A program made the translations under genes and the position numbers. DNA of 64,000 bases. It comes from Aldehydirespirator sp965116665 (GTDB taxonomy: Bacteria > Actinomycetota > Acidimicrobiia > Acidimicrobiales > Aldehydirespiratoraceae). The notes beneath the pieces are model-generated. The model made no database searches and was not told the DNA's origin. It was given only the letters and a program-made list of their open reading frames with translations. This document shows, one piece after another, positions 16,427 to 24,929 of this stretch (position 1 is its first letter; each line of letters starts with the position of its first letter). The stretch spans positions 1,612,001 to 1,676,000 of the forward strand of contig OZ220709.1 of NCBI GenBank assembly GCA_965116665.1. The letters run 5' to 3'.

Positions 16427-17374
16427 ATGCTGGTCGGTCTCGTCTTCTCGATCGTCGGCCTGGTGGTGCTGTCGCTGGCGGCTGACCAGTTCGTGCGGGG
16501 AGCGGCCCGGCTGGCCGTCGTGCTCCGGATGGCGCCGATCGTGGTGGGTGCCATCGTGGTGGGATTCGGCACCAGCGCGCCCGAGATGCTGGTTTCGGGG
16601 GTAGCCGCAGCCAACGGACGCCTCGACATCGGTGTGGGCAACATCATCGGCTCCAACGTCGCCAACATCTCCCTGGTGCTCGGCGCCGCGTCGTTCGTGG
16701 CGGTCGTGCCCGTCAGCCGCTCCGTCGTGAGGAGGGACGCCGCGGTGTCGGTGGCGGCGGTAGCGGTGTTCGCTCTGGTCGTGCAGGGCGAACTCAGCCG
16801 CCTGGAGGGGTTGCTGCTGCTGGTCGCCCTGGGCGCGTGGTTCGTGCTGATACTCCGCGGGGCGCGTACCACCGGCCGCGAGCCGGACATGGACGACCTC
16901 TCAGAGCTGGTCGGTGAGGATCCTCCCGCCCTCGGGTTCGAGACGCTGCGAACCGTGGTGTCGCTCGCCTTGGTGGCCGGCTCGGCCTATGTTCTCGTGG
17001 AGGGCGCCGAGCGGGTAGCCGACGCGCTGAACCTCTCGGGGGGCTTCGTCGGTTACACCATGGTGGCCGTCGGCACGTCGGCACCCGAGCTGGTCACGGC
17101 GGTGGCCGCGGCCCGGCAGCGGGAGACCGAGCTGCTCGTGGGCAACCTGCTGGGAAGCAACGTGTTCAACTCCCTGGCTGTGGGCGGCGTGATCAGCCTG
17201 GTCGGATCCGGCCCGGTCGGCGATGTCACGCTCCAGACCCTCGGTTCGCTGATGATGGTGGTGATCTGCGCGGTGAGCTGGGTGGCCATGGCCATAGGCC
17301 ACCGGGTCAGCCGTATCGACGGGATAGTGCTGCTCGGTCTCTGGGTGGTGAGCATCGCTCTGCTGGCCGGCTGA
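16427..17374 (+). CDS. Calcium/sodium (cation/Ca2+) antiporter, CaCA family
   Basis: A 315-residue inner-membrane protein with about ten hydrophobic segments and the two inverted alpha-repeats of the family: GFGTSAPEMLVSGVAAANG with GNIIGSNVANISLVLG (about 46-88), and VGTSAPELVTAVAAARQ with GNLLGSNVFN (about 210-246). These carry the ion-binding Glu residues and GSN motifs. It resembles YrbG-type exchangers. It starts 5 bp after ftsK with no good ribosome-binding site, so coupling to ftsK is likely. Confidence 0.92.
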   Translation: MLVGLVFSIVGLVVLSLAADQFVRGAARLAVVLRMAPIVVGAIVVGFGTSAPEMLVSGVAAANGRLDIGVGNIIGSNVANISLVLGAASFVAVVPVSRSVVRRDAAVSVAAVAVFALVVQGELSRLEGLLLLVALGAWFVLILRGARTTGREPDMDDLSELVGEDPPALGFETLRTVVSLALVAGSAYVLVEGAERVADALNLSGGFVGYTMVAVGTSAPELVTAVAAARQRETELLVGNLLGSNVFNSLAVGGVISLVGSGPVGDVTLQTLGSLMMVVICAVSWVAMAIGHRVSRIDGIVLLGLWVVSIALLAG

Positions 17375-17394
17375 CTCTGCCACCGGGGCTTCGC

Positions 17395-18594
17395 ATGGCA
17401 TCACACACCCCCTTGAGACATCCGGGAACCCCGCCGTCGGGACGGACGTCCTATTCGCATGGAGTGCTACGCCCGCCGGTGGCCATGGGGCGTGGGGGCC
17501 TGCTCGTGTGCGCCCTGGTGTGCACCGGCGTTCTCGGTGCCGGCTGCTCGACCGGAACGAACGATGATCCGGGCCGTACGAGCAGACCGCCGGCCACCAC
17601 CGAGGATCGGTCGCCGCCGGCGGAAGCCGATCAGACGCTGGCTCAACAACCTGACCCCCTGGCACCAACGACATCGCCGCCCCCCGAGCAGGAGATCGTG
17701 TCAGTCGAGGCGACCGCGCCCTCCGACGAGCCCGCCGAATCCGATGAGCCTTCGGCGGGATCCGCGGAGATTGCCGAGGCGGTCGGAGAGTCCTCTGGCG
17801 TTGAGGCAGTGCCAGAACCGGCACAGGACGAGCTCCGGGAGGAATCGCCGGTGTTCCCGCCGTGGGCGGACAGTGACGGCGTGGCTCGCTGGACCGTCGA
17901 GATCATCGAATGGTTCCCACATGATCCGGAGGCCTTCACGCAGGGGCTTGAGGTGGCCGACGGCACCCTGTACGAGAGCACTGGCCTCTGGGGACAGTCC
18001 TCGCTGCGGACGGTGAACCCGGTCACCGGAGAGGTCGCGGCACGTGTCGATTTGCCCGACGAGTTCTTCGGTGAGGGGCTCACCGTCGTCGGTGACGAGA
18101 TCGTCCAGCTCACCTGGCAGAGCGAGACTGCCTTGGTGTATGACCGCTTCACACTCGAGCAAGTGGGCGAGCACGGCTACGAGGGCGAGGGCTGGGGCCT
18201 GTGCCTGTCCGAGGACGTAGTGATCATGTCGAACGGCTCGAATCGTCTGGCCCGGCGGGATCCACAGACCTTCGAACTGCTGGGCACGGTGTCCGTGACG
18301 GCGACCGGCTACGACGGACGGCTCGACTACCTGAACGAGCTTGAGTGCGTCGAGGGTCTTGTGATCGCCAACGTGTGGCAGACCGACCAGCTGCTGGTGA
18401 TCGATCCGGAGTCAGGCCGGGTCCTGGCCGCCGTCGATGCCGGACCGCTTGTCGACGATGTGCACCAGAGCTCTCCGGCAAGCGCAATCGACGTACTCAA
18501 CGGGGTGGCATTGGATCCGGACACTGCCACCCTGTGGATGACCGGAAAGCTCTGGCCCCGGCTCTACCGAGTCCGGGTCGTGGAGGTTCAGTAG
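17395..18594 (+). CDS. Secreted lipoprotein, glutaminyl-peptide cyclotransferase (glutamine cyclotransferase family)
   Basis: A 399-residue protein. A hydrophobic segment ends in the lipobox VLGAGC (Cys about 51), followed by a 90-residue acidic, Pro/Thr/Ser-rich linker. From about 165 comes the five-bladed propeller of plant/bacterial-type glutaminyl cyclases: FPHDPEAFTQGLEV, LYESTGLWGQSSLR, FFGEGLTVVGDEIVQLTWQ, GEGWGLC and YLNELECVEGLVIANVWQTD, ending ASAIDVLNGVALDPDTATLWMTGKLWPRLY. The family converts N-terminal Gln to pyroglutamate. The ATG at 17395 has no clear ribosome-binding site; the ATG at 17485 would give a more typical signal peptide. Confidence 0.88.
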   Translation: MASHTPLRHPGTPPSGRTSYSHGVLRPPVAMGRGGLLVCALVCTGVLGAGCSTGTNDDPGRTSRPPATTEDRSPPAEADQTLAQQPDPLAPTTSPPPEQEIVSVEATAPSDEPAESDEPSAGSAEIAEAVGESSGVEAVPEPAQDELREESPVFPPWADSDGVARWTVEIIEWFPHDPEAFTQGLEVADGTLYESTGLWGQSSLRTVNPVTGEVAARVDLPDEFFGEGLTVVGDEIVQLTWQSETALVYDRFTLEQVGEHGYEGEGWGLCLSEDVVIMSNGSNRLARRDPQTFELLGTVSVTATGYDGRLDYLNELECVEGLVIANVWQTDQLLVIDPESGRVLAAVDAGPLVDDVHQSSPASAIDVLNGVALDPDTATLWMTGKLWPRLYRVRVVEVQ

Positions 18595-19737
18595 ATGCGG
18601 CTGCGAACCGGCGCGCTGGTGGCGATGGCGGTTCTGCTGTCGGCCTGCGTGGGAGGCTCCGAGACCCGGTCGTCGGGTGGGGCTTCGCCGACTCTGCCGC
18701 CTCCGCCCACCACGGCATGGGTGCCATCGTCTACGTCGCCCACGACCCTGCCGCCGACCAGCGCGCCCTCCAAGGCCTGGACGCTGCTGGCCGGGGGCGA
18801 TGTGCTGATGACACGCACTGAGCCCGCCGGCATCGACCCCTTCGCGGCGCTGGACCCGCCGCTGGGCTCCTCGGACTTCTCCCTGGTGAACGTGGAGATG
18901 GCCATCAGCGACCGTGGTGTGCCGCACTGGAAGAGCTTCGTGTTCCGGGCTCCGCCGTCTGCCGCGGAGACGATCGCGGCCGGAGGCGTCAGCGTGGCCA
19001 ACCTGGCCAACAACCACGCCAACGACTACGGCCCCGACGCCCTGATGGACACCATCGAGCTGCTGGAAGCGGCCGGGGTGGCGACCGTCGGCGCCGGTAG
19101 CAACGCCGACGAGGCCTACCAGTACCGGCTGCTGTCCGCCGGCAACGGCGTGCGGGTGGCCTTCGTGGGCGCCTCCATGATCGTGCCCTCCGGCTTCGCG
19201 GCCGGCACCACCACTCCGGGGATCGCCTCGGCGCACTCGCCGGCCCGGGTCCTCGACACGGTGCGGGCCGCGGCGGCCGAGGCCGATGCGGTGATTGTCG
19301 CGGTCCACTGGGGTATCGAGCGCGACACCTGCCCCAGCAACGAACAGCGCCTCCTCGCCCGCCAGCTCCTCGAAGCGGGCGCCGACGCCATCATCGGGCA
19401 CCATCCTCACGTGCTCCAGCCGGTGGAGCTGGCCGGCAGCAAGCTGGTGGCCTACTCGCTCGGGAACTTCATCTGGCACGTTCGCTCCGGCGTCCTCGGC
19501 GAGACCGGGATTATCCAGATCGACTTCGACGGCGACGAGGTCGTGACATGGGAGTTCCACCCGCACGTCCTCGATGCCAACGGAGTGCCCACCCCGGCCG
19601 ACTCCGGTGAGCGTGTCGAGCGCATCCGCGACATCGTCTCCGGCAACTGCGCTCCCCACGACCCCCCGCCTCCGGAGCGCACCAGCACCACGACCACTAC
19701 CACCCTGCCCCCTCCGACGGGGACCGCGGGCGTCTGA
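18595..19737 (+). CDS. CapA/PgsA-like metallophosphoesterase-fold lipoprotein
   Basis: A 380-residue protein with a signal peptide ending in the lipobox LLSAC (Cys about 18) and a Thr/Pro-rich linker, then the PGA_cap domain: LLAGGDVLMTR, FSLVNVEMAISDRG, GVSVANLANNHANDYGPDAL, GVRVAFVGAS, VHWGIERDTCPSNEQR, GADAIIGHHPHVLQPVE and SLGNFIW. These match CapA-type proteins linked to poly-gamma-glutamate export or cell-envelope polymers; the precise substrate is unknown. The C-terminus is another Thr/Pro-rich tail. The ATG directly follows the TAG of the upstream gene, so the two are co-transcribed. Confidence 0.88.
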   Translation: MRLRTGALVAMAVLLSACVGGSETRSSGGASPTLPPPPTTAWVPSSTSPTTLPPTSAPSKAWTLLAGGDVLMTRTEPAGIDPFAALDPPLGSSDFSLVNVEMAISDRGVPHWKSFVFRAPPSAAETIAAGGVSVANLANNHANDYGPDALMDTIELLEAAGVATVGAGSNADEAYQYRLLSAGNGVRVAFVGASMIVPSGFAAGTTTPGIASAHSPARVLDTVRAAAAEADAVIVAVHWGIERDTCPSNEQRLLARQLLEAGADAIIGHHPHVLQPVELAGSKLVAYSLGNFIWHVRSGVLGETGIIQIDFDGDEVVTWEFHPHVLDANGVPTPADSGERVERIRDIVSGNCAPHDPPPPERTSTTTTTTLPPPTGTAGV

Positions 19738-19750
19738 GGGGCAGGCAAGG

Positions 19751-21040
19751 ATGTCCGGCGGGCCAAAGTCCTTCGTGGTGCACACCCTGGGATGCCCCAA
19801 GAACCAGGTCGACTCCGACAAGTTGAGCGGGCTGCTGGTCGCCGACGGCCTGGCTCCGGCCGCCGAGGACTCGGAGGCTGATCTCGTTGTCGTCAACACC
19901 TGCGCCTTCGTGGAGCAGGCCCGCCAGGAGTCGATCGACACGATCCTGGCGGTGGCGGAGGCCAAGGCGCCCGGTGCGTCGCTGGTGGTGACCGGCTGCC
20001 TCGCGGAGCGCTACGGCGACGAGCTTGCTGCCGCGTTGCCGGAGGTCGACCGGATCGCCGGGTTCGGCATGACTCTCACCGGTGCGGCGGCTGCGGCTGC
20101 ACCGGATCCGGTGCCGGTGGAGTTGGGGCGGCCCAACACCCGTGGTGTTCCGGCCTTCGACCTTCTCAACCTTCGGAGGCCGCGGTCGCCTCGCCCGTGG
20201 GCCTACGTCAAGATCGCGGAGGGATGCGACCGGGCCTGCGGCTTCTGCGCCATCCCCAGCTTCCGCGGCCCGCAACGGAGCCGCCCGATCGAGCAGATCC
20301 TCACCGAGGTGGAGCAATTGGAAGCGGCCGAGATCGTTCTGGTGGCCCAGGACCTCGCCTCCTACGGCCGGGACCAGGGTCGCGGAGAACGCCGGATCGT
20401 TCCGTTGGTGGAGGCGGTGTCGGCCCGGGTCGCCCGCACCCGGCTGCTCTACCTGTACCCGTCGGACCTAAACGACGCCCTGATCGACGCGATCTGCGCC
20501 ACCGGTGTGCCCTACTTCGACCTGTCTCTCCAGCACGTGTCCCGGCCGCTGCTGCGACGCATGCGGCGCTGGGGCGACGGCCAGCGGTTCCTATCCCGCA
20601 TCGAGGCGATCCGCAGGCGCGAACCCGACGCGGCCTTCCGCACCAACTTCATCGTCGGCTACCCGGGCGAGACCGAGGACGACCACGACCGGCTGCTGCG
20701 CTTCCTGGAGGATGCTCAGCTCGACTGGTGCGGTTTCTTCGCATACTCCGAGGAGGAGGGGACCCATTCGTCGACCCTGGGCGGCAAGGTCGGCGAGAGC
20801 CTGTGCTCGGAGCGCCTGGCCGAGCTCACCGAACTCCAGGACGCCATCACGGCCCGCCGCCGCGACCTGCTGGTCGGACACCGGGTCTCGGTGCTCGTGG
20901 ACGAGCCCGGTGTGGGCCGGACCCACCGCGAGGCCCCCGAGATCGACGGGATCGTGGATGTGCCCACCGCTCTCGCGCCGGGTACCTTCGCAGACGTGAC
21001 GGTGACTGCGGCTGTGGGCTGCGATCTGGTGGCGACATGA
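19751..21040 (+). CDS. rimO: Ribosomal protein S12 methylthiotransferase RimO
   Basis: A 429-residue radical-SAM methylthiotransferase modifying a conserved Asp of uS12. The N-terminal UPF0004 domain begins FVVHTLGCPKNQVDSDKLSG, with further cluster cysteines in NTCAFVEQARQESIDT and VVTGCLAERYG. The radical-SAM CxxxCxxC is CDRACGFC (about 159-166). HVSRPLLRRMRRWG and TNFIVGYPGETEDDHDRL follow, and a short TRAM domain ends the protein. PKNQ and the overall form separate it from MiaB, encoded 7 kb downstream. The ATG at 19751 fits the family N-terminus. The stop overlaps the pgsA start (ATGA). Confidence 0.94.
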   Translation: MSGGPKSFVVHTLGCPKNQVDSDKLSGLLVADGLAPAAEDSEADLVVVNTCAFVEQARQESIDTILAVAEAKAPGASLVVTGCLAERYGDELAAALPEVDRIAGFGMTLTGAAAAAAPDPVPVELGRPNTRGVPAFDLLNLRRPRSPRPWAYVKIAEGCDRACGFCAIPSFRGPQRSRPIEQILTEVEQLEAAEIVLVAQDLASYGRDQGRGERRIVPLVEAVSARVARTRLLYLYPSDLNDALIDAICATGVPYFDLSLQHVSRPLLRRMRRWGDGQRFLSRIEAIRRREPDAAFRTNFIVGYPGETEDDHDRLLRFLEDAQLDWCGFFAYSEEEGTHSSTLGGKVGESLCSERLAELTELQDAITARRRDLLVGHRVSVLVDEPGVGRTHREAPEIDGIVDVPTALAPGTFADVTVTAAVGCDLVAT

Positions 21041-21627
21041 GCTCCCCGAGCGGCGCCGAAGCTCCCGCTCAGGCCAGCCTGCTTCACCCTGCCAACCTGC
21101 TGACCCTCGCCCGGCTCCTGCTGTCGCCCATCCTGTTCCTGCTGATCCTTCAGGCCGAGGAGGCCATGGGCGCTTCCTGGGCGGCTTTCGGGTTGGGTCT
21201 GGCCATGGCCGGCACCGACTTCTTCGACGGCCGGGTGGCCCGGTGGGCCAACGTCACCAGCCGAAGCGGGGCCTTCCTCGACCCTCTCGCCGACAAGGTC
21301 GTGGTCCTCGGCGCGGCGTTCTGCCTGGTGGCGGTGGAGCGCTACTGGTGGGTGCCGGTGACCATCATCGCTTTCCGGGAACTGGGAATCACGGCCTGGA
21401 GGGCGCGATGGGCTAGCGCAGGCGTTTCCATTCCGGCCCGCCGCTCGGCCAAGTACAAGACCTCCGTGCAGGGTCTCGCGCTGGCGATGGCGGTCATGCC
21501 CACCCTGGAGGGTGCCGACGCCGTGCTGACCACCGCGCTGTGGGTGGCGGTGGTGTTCACCGTGGTCACGGGACTCCAGTACCTGATGGACGGTCGCTCC
21601 GCGCTCGCGAACCATCGTGAGATGTGA
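21037..21627 (+). CDS. pgsA: CDP-diacylglycerol-glycerol-3-phosphate 3-phosphatidyltransferase
   Basis: A 196-residue integral membrane enzyme making phosphatidylglycerophosphate. The CDP-alcohol phosphotransferase motif DG-x2-AR-x8-G-x3-D-x3-D is present as DGRVAR..SGAFLDPLADK (about 67-89), with a hydrophobic segment before it and three after. PANLLTLARLLLSPI at the N-terminus is also typical. Translation is coupled to rimO by an ATGA overlap, and the 3' end overlaps cinA by 11 bp. The pgsA-cinA-recA order is widely conserved in Gram-positive bacteria. Confidence 0.93.
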   Translation: MSSPSGAEAPAQASLLHPANLLTLARLLLSPILFLLILQAEEAMGASWAAFGLGLAMAGTDFFDGRVARWANVTSRSGAFLDPLADKVVVLGAAFCLVAVERYWWVPVTIIAFRELGITAWRARWASAGVSIPARRSAKYKTSVQGLALAMAVMPTLEGADAVLTTALWVAVVFTVVTGLQYLMDGRSALANHREM

Positions 21628-22915
21628 GGTCGTGGCGGTCGGGACCGAGCTGCTGCTCGGCCAGATCGTCGACACCAACTCCTCGTGGATCGGCGAGCAG
21701 CTGGCGCTGGCCGGCATCGACAGCCATTTCCAGACCAAGGTCGGCGACAACCTCGACCGGATGATCGCCGCGTTCGAGCAGGCTCTGGACCGCAGCGATG
21801 CGGTCATCGTGTGCGGCGGCCTCGGCCCCACCCCCGACGACATCACCCGCGAGGCGATCGCGGCGGTGATGGGCGTCGAGCTGCGCCGCGACGAGGCGGT
21901 GGTGGAGCGGATCCGGGCCATGTTCTACCGCCGGGACCGCCAGATGCCGGACAACAACCTGCAGCAGGCCGACGTGCCGGCAGGAGCCCGCGTGATGGAT
22001 GTGCAGCCCGGCACCGCGCCCGGCCTGATCTGCCCGGTGAGGCCCCGGGGTTCCGGGGATCCAGCCGGCACGGTGGCTGGCGCCGAGGCTCCCGGCGCTG
22101 AGAAGGTGATCTACGCGGTTCCCGGCGTGCCCTGGGAGATGCAGAAGATGGTCAGCGAGTGCGTGCTGCCCGACCTTCAGGCCCGCGCCGGCGAGCGTCA
22201 TGTGATCCGGAGCCGGACACTGCGCACCTGGGGGTACTCGGAGTCCGGTCTCGCCGAGCTCCTCGAACCGGAGATGCGCCGCCTCGACTCCACCGGCGAG
22301 GCCACCATCGCCTTCCTGGCCAGCGGCATGGAGGGCCTGAAAGTCCGCATCACGGCCAAGGCCGCCGACGACGAGACCGCCGAGACCGTGCTGTCCGGCG
22401 TCGAGTCCAGGGCGCGTGGGGTGATCGGCGAGGCCGTGTTCGGTGCCGACGACGACACCATGGAGTCGGTGGTCGTCGCCCTGATGGGGTCGCAGGGCCT
22501 GACGCTGGCGTTGGCCGAGTCGGTCACCGGCGGGCTGATCGCGGCTCGCCTCACCGATGTCCCCGGCGCGAGCAACGTGCTGCGGGGCGCGGTGGTGCCC
22601 TATGACCGGGAAGTCAAGACCGGTGTTCTGGGCGCGCCCGATGTGAACGCGGTCAGCTCAGAGATGGCGCTGGCCATGGCTGAAGGGGCCTGCCGGGTGC
22701 TGGGTGCCGAGGTCGGTCTGGCCACCACCGGCGCTGCGGGCCCCGACCCCCACGAGGGCGCCGAGGCGGGAACGATATGGATCGGTCTGCACCTCGACGG
22801 TGAGGGCGAGGCCACCCGGGTGCGTTTCAACATGGCCCGGACGATGGTGCGCCAGCTCGGCACGATCACCGCGTTGAACCTGCTGCGGACCCGCCTGCTG
22901 GCCCGAGCCGGCTGA
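21617..22915 (+). CDS. cinA: CinA-family protein (competence/damage-inducible; NMN deamidase/pyrophosphatase)
   Basis: A 432-residue protein. The N-terminal molybdopterin-binding-like (COG1058) domain has EVVAVGTELLLGQIVDTNSSW and VIVCGGLGPTPDDITREA. The C-terminal CinA domain has GLTLALAESVTGGLIAARLTDVPGASNVLRGAVVPY and GLATTGAAGPDPHEGAEAGTIWIGL, associated with NMN deamidase activity. The start is GTG, inside the 3' end of pgsA. About 15 extra residues near 140 (PRGSGDPAGTVAGAEA) look like a small insertion. The 3' end overlaps the convergent GNAT gene by 50 bp. Confidence 0.93.
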   Translation: MRCEVVAVGTELLLGQIVDTNSSWIGEQLALAGIDSHFQTKVGDNLDRMIAAFEQALDRSDAVIVCGGLGPTPDDITREAIAAVMGVELRRDEAVVERIRAMFYRRDRQMPDNNLQQADVPAGARVMDVQPGTAPGLICPVRPRGSGDPAGTVAGAEAPGAEKVIYAVPGVPWEMQKMVSECVLPDLQARAGERHVIRSRTLRTWGYSESGLAELLEPEMRRLDSTGEATIAFLASGMEGLKVRITAKAADDETAETVLSGVESRARGVIGEAVFGADDDTMESVVVALMGSQGLTLALAESVTGGLIAARLTDVPGASNVLRGAVVPYDREVKTGVLGAPDVNAVSSEMALAMAEGACRVLGAEVGLATTGAAGPDPHEGAEAGTIWIGLHLDGEGEATRVRFNMARTMVRQLGTITALNLLRTRLLARAG

Positions 22916-23903
22916 CTCCGGCCTCGAGGGTCTCGAGGTCGGCCTGCCAGCAGCCCATCAGGTGGGTGGGCTGGAAGCCCATCTCGATGTTGATGGCCAG
23001 CATGTGGGCGTTGCTGGCCGCGTTGCCGGTCTGGAGCGCGGTCACCTCGGGCTCGTCGGCCCGCAGCCACTGCCACATCACGGCCTTCATCCAGCGTCCG
23101 ATTCCCCGGCCCCGGTGGGCGGGCAGCACGACGGTCGACCACTGCCACGATGCCGCCGGCCGGTGCCGGTTGACGAACACCTCGGTGGTGCCGGCCGCCT
23201 CGCCACGGGCAGTGACGGCCAGGACTCCCCGGTACTCCAGCCCGATGGCCGCTCGGGCCTCGATCTCGGCCCGGACCATGACTTCGTCGACGACGGTGTC
23301 GGCGATCTCCAGATCGTCGGTGGGGGCGTCGTTCATGGCGTTGGCGGTGGCCACCAGGGCGCCGATCCGCTCCTCCGGGCAGCGACGGGCCCAGTGCACC
23401 AGCTCCAGGTTGTCGGGACCGGCCGCGATCCATCGCGCCATGAGCTCGGGGTCGACCGCGGCCAGGTCGAGTCTGGACTCCTGCTCGGTGTAGCGCAGCT
23501 CGGCTCCCAGACCGGTCCAGAAGGCGTCGGCGTCGGGGGTGTGGTCGCCCCACGCGATGATCGAGGTTCGCCCGTCGGCCCGGGCCAGCCGCAACAGCTC
23601 GGCCAGCACCGCGGCCGCGGTGGGCTCGTCGGCGGGGGTGATCTCGACGCCGGCCAGGTTGGCGTTGGCTGCGTCCGTATTGAACTCCACATGCCCGATG
23701 GCGGCCGCGGTGCCGTCGCCCGCGAGAGCGACGACCCGCTGGTGGAGGCAATGGTCGGTGGCGTCGTCGTCGAAGATGGCCCGCAGTTCCGGGGCAGGCG
23801 TGACGGGCAGTCCGGGGTCCCGCTCGCGGTCGAGCCGCTGCTGGAGCTCCAACGCCGCGGCAAAGCCTGCTTCGTCCAGTGATCGGGCGTCGACGATCCG
23901 CAC
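22866..23903 (-). CDS. GNAT-family N-acetyltransferase with two GNAT-like halves
   Basis: A 345-residue protein. The C-terminal half has the acetyl-CoA-binding stretch STVVLPAHRGRGIGRWMKAVM (V..RGRGIG, motif A) and later NAHMLAINIEMGFQPTH. The N-terminal half contains a weaker GNAT-like region (VALAGDGTAAAIGHVEF). Two-domain GNATs of this form are common in actinobacteria, with unknown substrates. The GTG at 23903 is chosen because TACGCT lies 6 nt upstream, the leaderless pattern used elsewhere here; longer starts run opposite the divergent lipoprotein gene. The last 50 bp lie opposite the end of cinA. Confidence 0.85.
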   Translation of the reverse strand: MRIVDARSLDEAGFAAALELQQRLDRERDPGLPVTPAPELRAIFDDDATDHCLHQRVVALAGDGTAAAIGHVEFNTDAANANLAGVEITPADEPTAAAVLAELLRLARADGRTSIIAWGDHTPDADAFWTGLGAELRYTEQESRLDLAAVDPELMARWIAAGPDNLELVHWARRCPEERIGALVATANAMNDAPTDDLEIADTVVDEVMVRAEIEARAAIGLEYRGVLAVTARGEAAGTTEVFVNRHRPAASWQWSTVVLPAHRGRGIGRWMKAVMWQWLRADEPEVTALQTGNAASNAHMLAINIEMGFQPTHLMGCWQADLETLEAGVSRLGPAGGSAAGSTR

Positions 23904-23909
23904 GACGGG

Positions 23910-23915
23910 AGCGTA
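23910..23915 (-). promoter_or_regulatory. -10 element of leaderless GNAT transcript
   Basis: TACGCT on the minus strand ends 6 nt before the GTG start, with no ribosome-binding site. Confidence 0.5.
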
Positions 23916-24017
23916 CGGGCGACATGATGGATCGGGGAACCAGCGGCGGCCCCCGAGCGTCATAAGTGTGATCGAGTAGAGGGAGCCGGGCGCTTCCCCG
24001 GCACTAGGAGTCCGTTC

Positions 24018-24809
24018 ATGAGCCACAGTCGCAGGGCGGTGTTGCTGACAGCCACGATGGTGCTGGTGCTGGCCTCGGGCTGCGGCGTCGCCGGTTCGGT
24101 GTTCGGCGGCTCGTCGGTGACTGGGACGGTCACCTACCGGGAGCGGATCGCGCTGACGCCGGAAGCGAAGCTGATCGTCCAGGTACGGGACACGTCGTAC
24201 GCGGACGCGGCCGCGGAGTTGATCGCCGAGCAGGTCATCTCCGACCCGGGCCAGGTCCCGATCTCCTTCGACGTCGACTACGACCCCGATGACATCGACT
24301 CCCGCAACACGTACTCGGTGTCGGCCCGCATCGAGGAAGCCGACGGCCGCCTGGCCTTCATCAACGACACCGCCTACGACGTGATCACCGGGGGCAATCC
24401 CAACAAGGTGGACATGGTGCTGGTGCTGGTGGAGCCGCCGCCGGAGATGGTTGACGGCGAGTTCACCGTCGAGGACCGCCAGCCGGTGGAGGAGCCGGTG
24501 CACGTAACCGGAACCGAGATCATCTGGGAGGGCGATCAGGCCTTCGTCCACGTCCTGTTCGCGATATCCGAGGTCGACGGGTGCTACCGGCGCGGGCGTG
24601 AGGAGGCCAGGCTCGACGGCAGCCGCGTAGTCGTGGAGGTCACGGCATGGGTTCCCCGGCCCTCTCCGTGGGCCATCGACTGCTCCGAGAGGACCCTGGA
24701 ACTCGACGCGTGGGTGTTGCTGGGCGATGCAGGCGGCACCCTGGCAACCGGCGAGACCTACACCGTCGAAGTCAACGGCACCGAGACCCTCGTGCTTGCA
24801 GTGCCCTAG
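24018..24809 (+). CDS. YbaY-family lipoprotein
   Basis: A 263-residue lipoprotein: a signal peptide with lipobox VLASGC (Cys about 22), then a YbaY/type III secretion lipoprotein chaperone-like beta domain (SSVTGTVTYRERIALTPEAKLIVQVRD, then QVISDPGQVPISFDVDYD and NTYSVSARIEEADGRLAFIND). A second beta-rich domain of about 110 residues follows. Function unknown; YbaY-type domains occur in envelope lipoproteins. AGGAG lies 8 nt before the ATG, and a small GC hairpin (GCCGGG/CCCGGC) precedes it. The 3' end is the first unit of a 31-bp tandem repeat, so the C-terminal residues TETLVLAVP are repeat-encoded. Confidence 0.82.
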   Translation: MSHSRRAVLLTATMVLVLASGCGVAGSVFGGSSVTGTVTYRERIALTPEAKLIVQVRDTSYADAAAELIAEQVISDPGQVPISFDVDYDPDDIDSRNTYSVSARIEEADGRLAFINDTAYDVITGGNPNKVDMVLVLVEPPPEMVDGEFTVEDRQPVEEPVHVTGTEIIWEGDQAFVHVLFAISEVDGCYRRGREEARLDGSRVVVEVTAWVPRPSPWAIDCSERTLELDAWVLLGDAGGTLATGETYTVEVNGTETLVLAVP

Positions 24810-24904
24810 CCCCGAGCCCCTCGTGCTTGCGGTGCCCTAGCCCCGAGCCCCTCGTGCTTGCGGTGCCCTAGACCCGAGACCCTCGTGCTTGCAGTGCCCT
24901 AGCC
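24781..24904 (+). repeat. Four tandem copies of a 31-bp unit at the 3' end of the lipoprotein gene
   Basis: Units start at 24781, 24812, 24843 and 24874. Each reads CCGAG(A/C)CCCTCGTGCTTGC(A/G)GTGCCCTAG plus two bases. The first unit encodes the last residues and stop codon of the lipoprotein; the others lie downstream. The period is not a multiple of three. Confidence 0.95.
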
Positions 24905-24929
24905 CCAGCCCTAGACGGAGCTGGGCGTG

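Noticed and set aside
23904..24551. Long N-terminal extension of the GNAT frame on the minus strand
   Set aside because: It runs antisense to the YbaY-like lipoprotein gene and has no GNAT similarity; the leaderless GTG at 23903 fits better.
24781..24904. CRISPR array
   Set aside because: The units are directly adjacent with no unique spacers and no cas genes.
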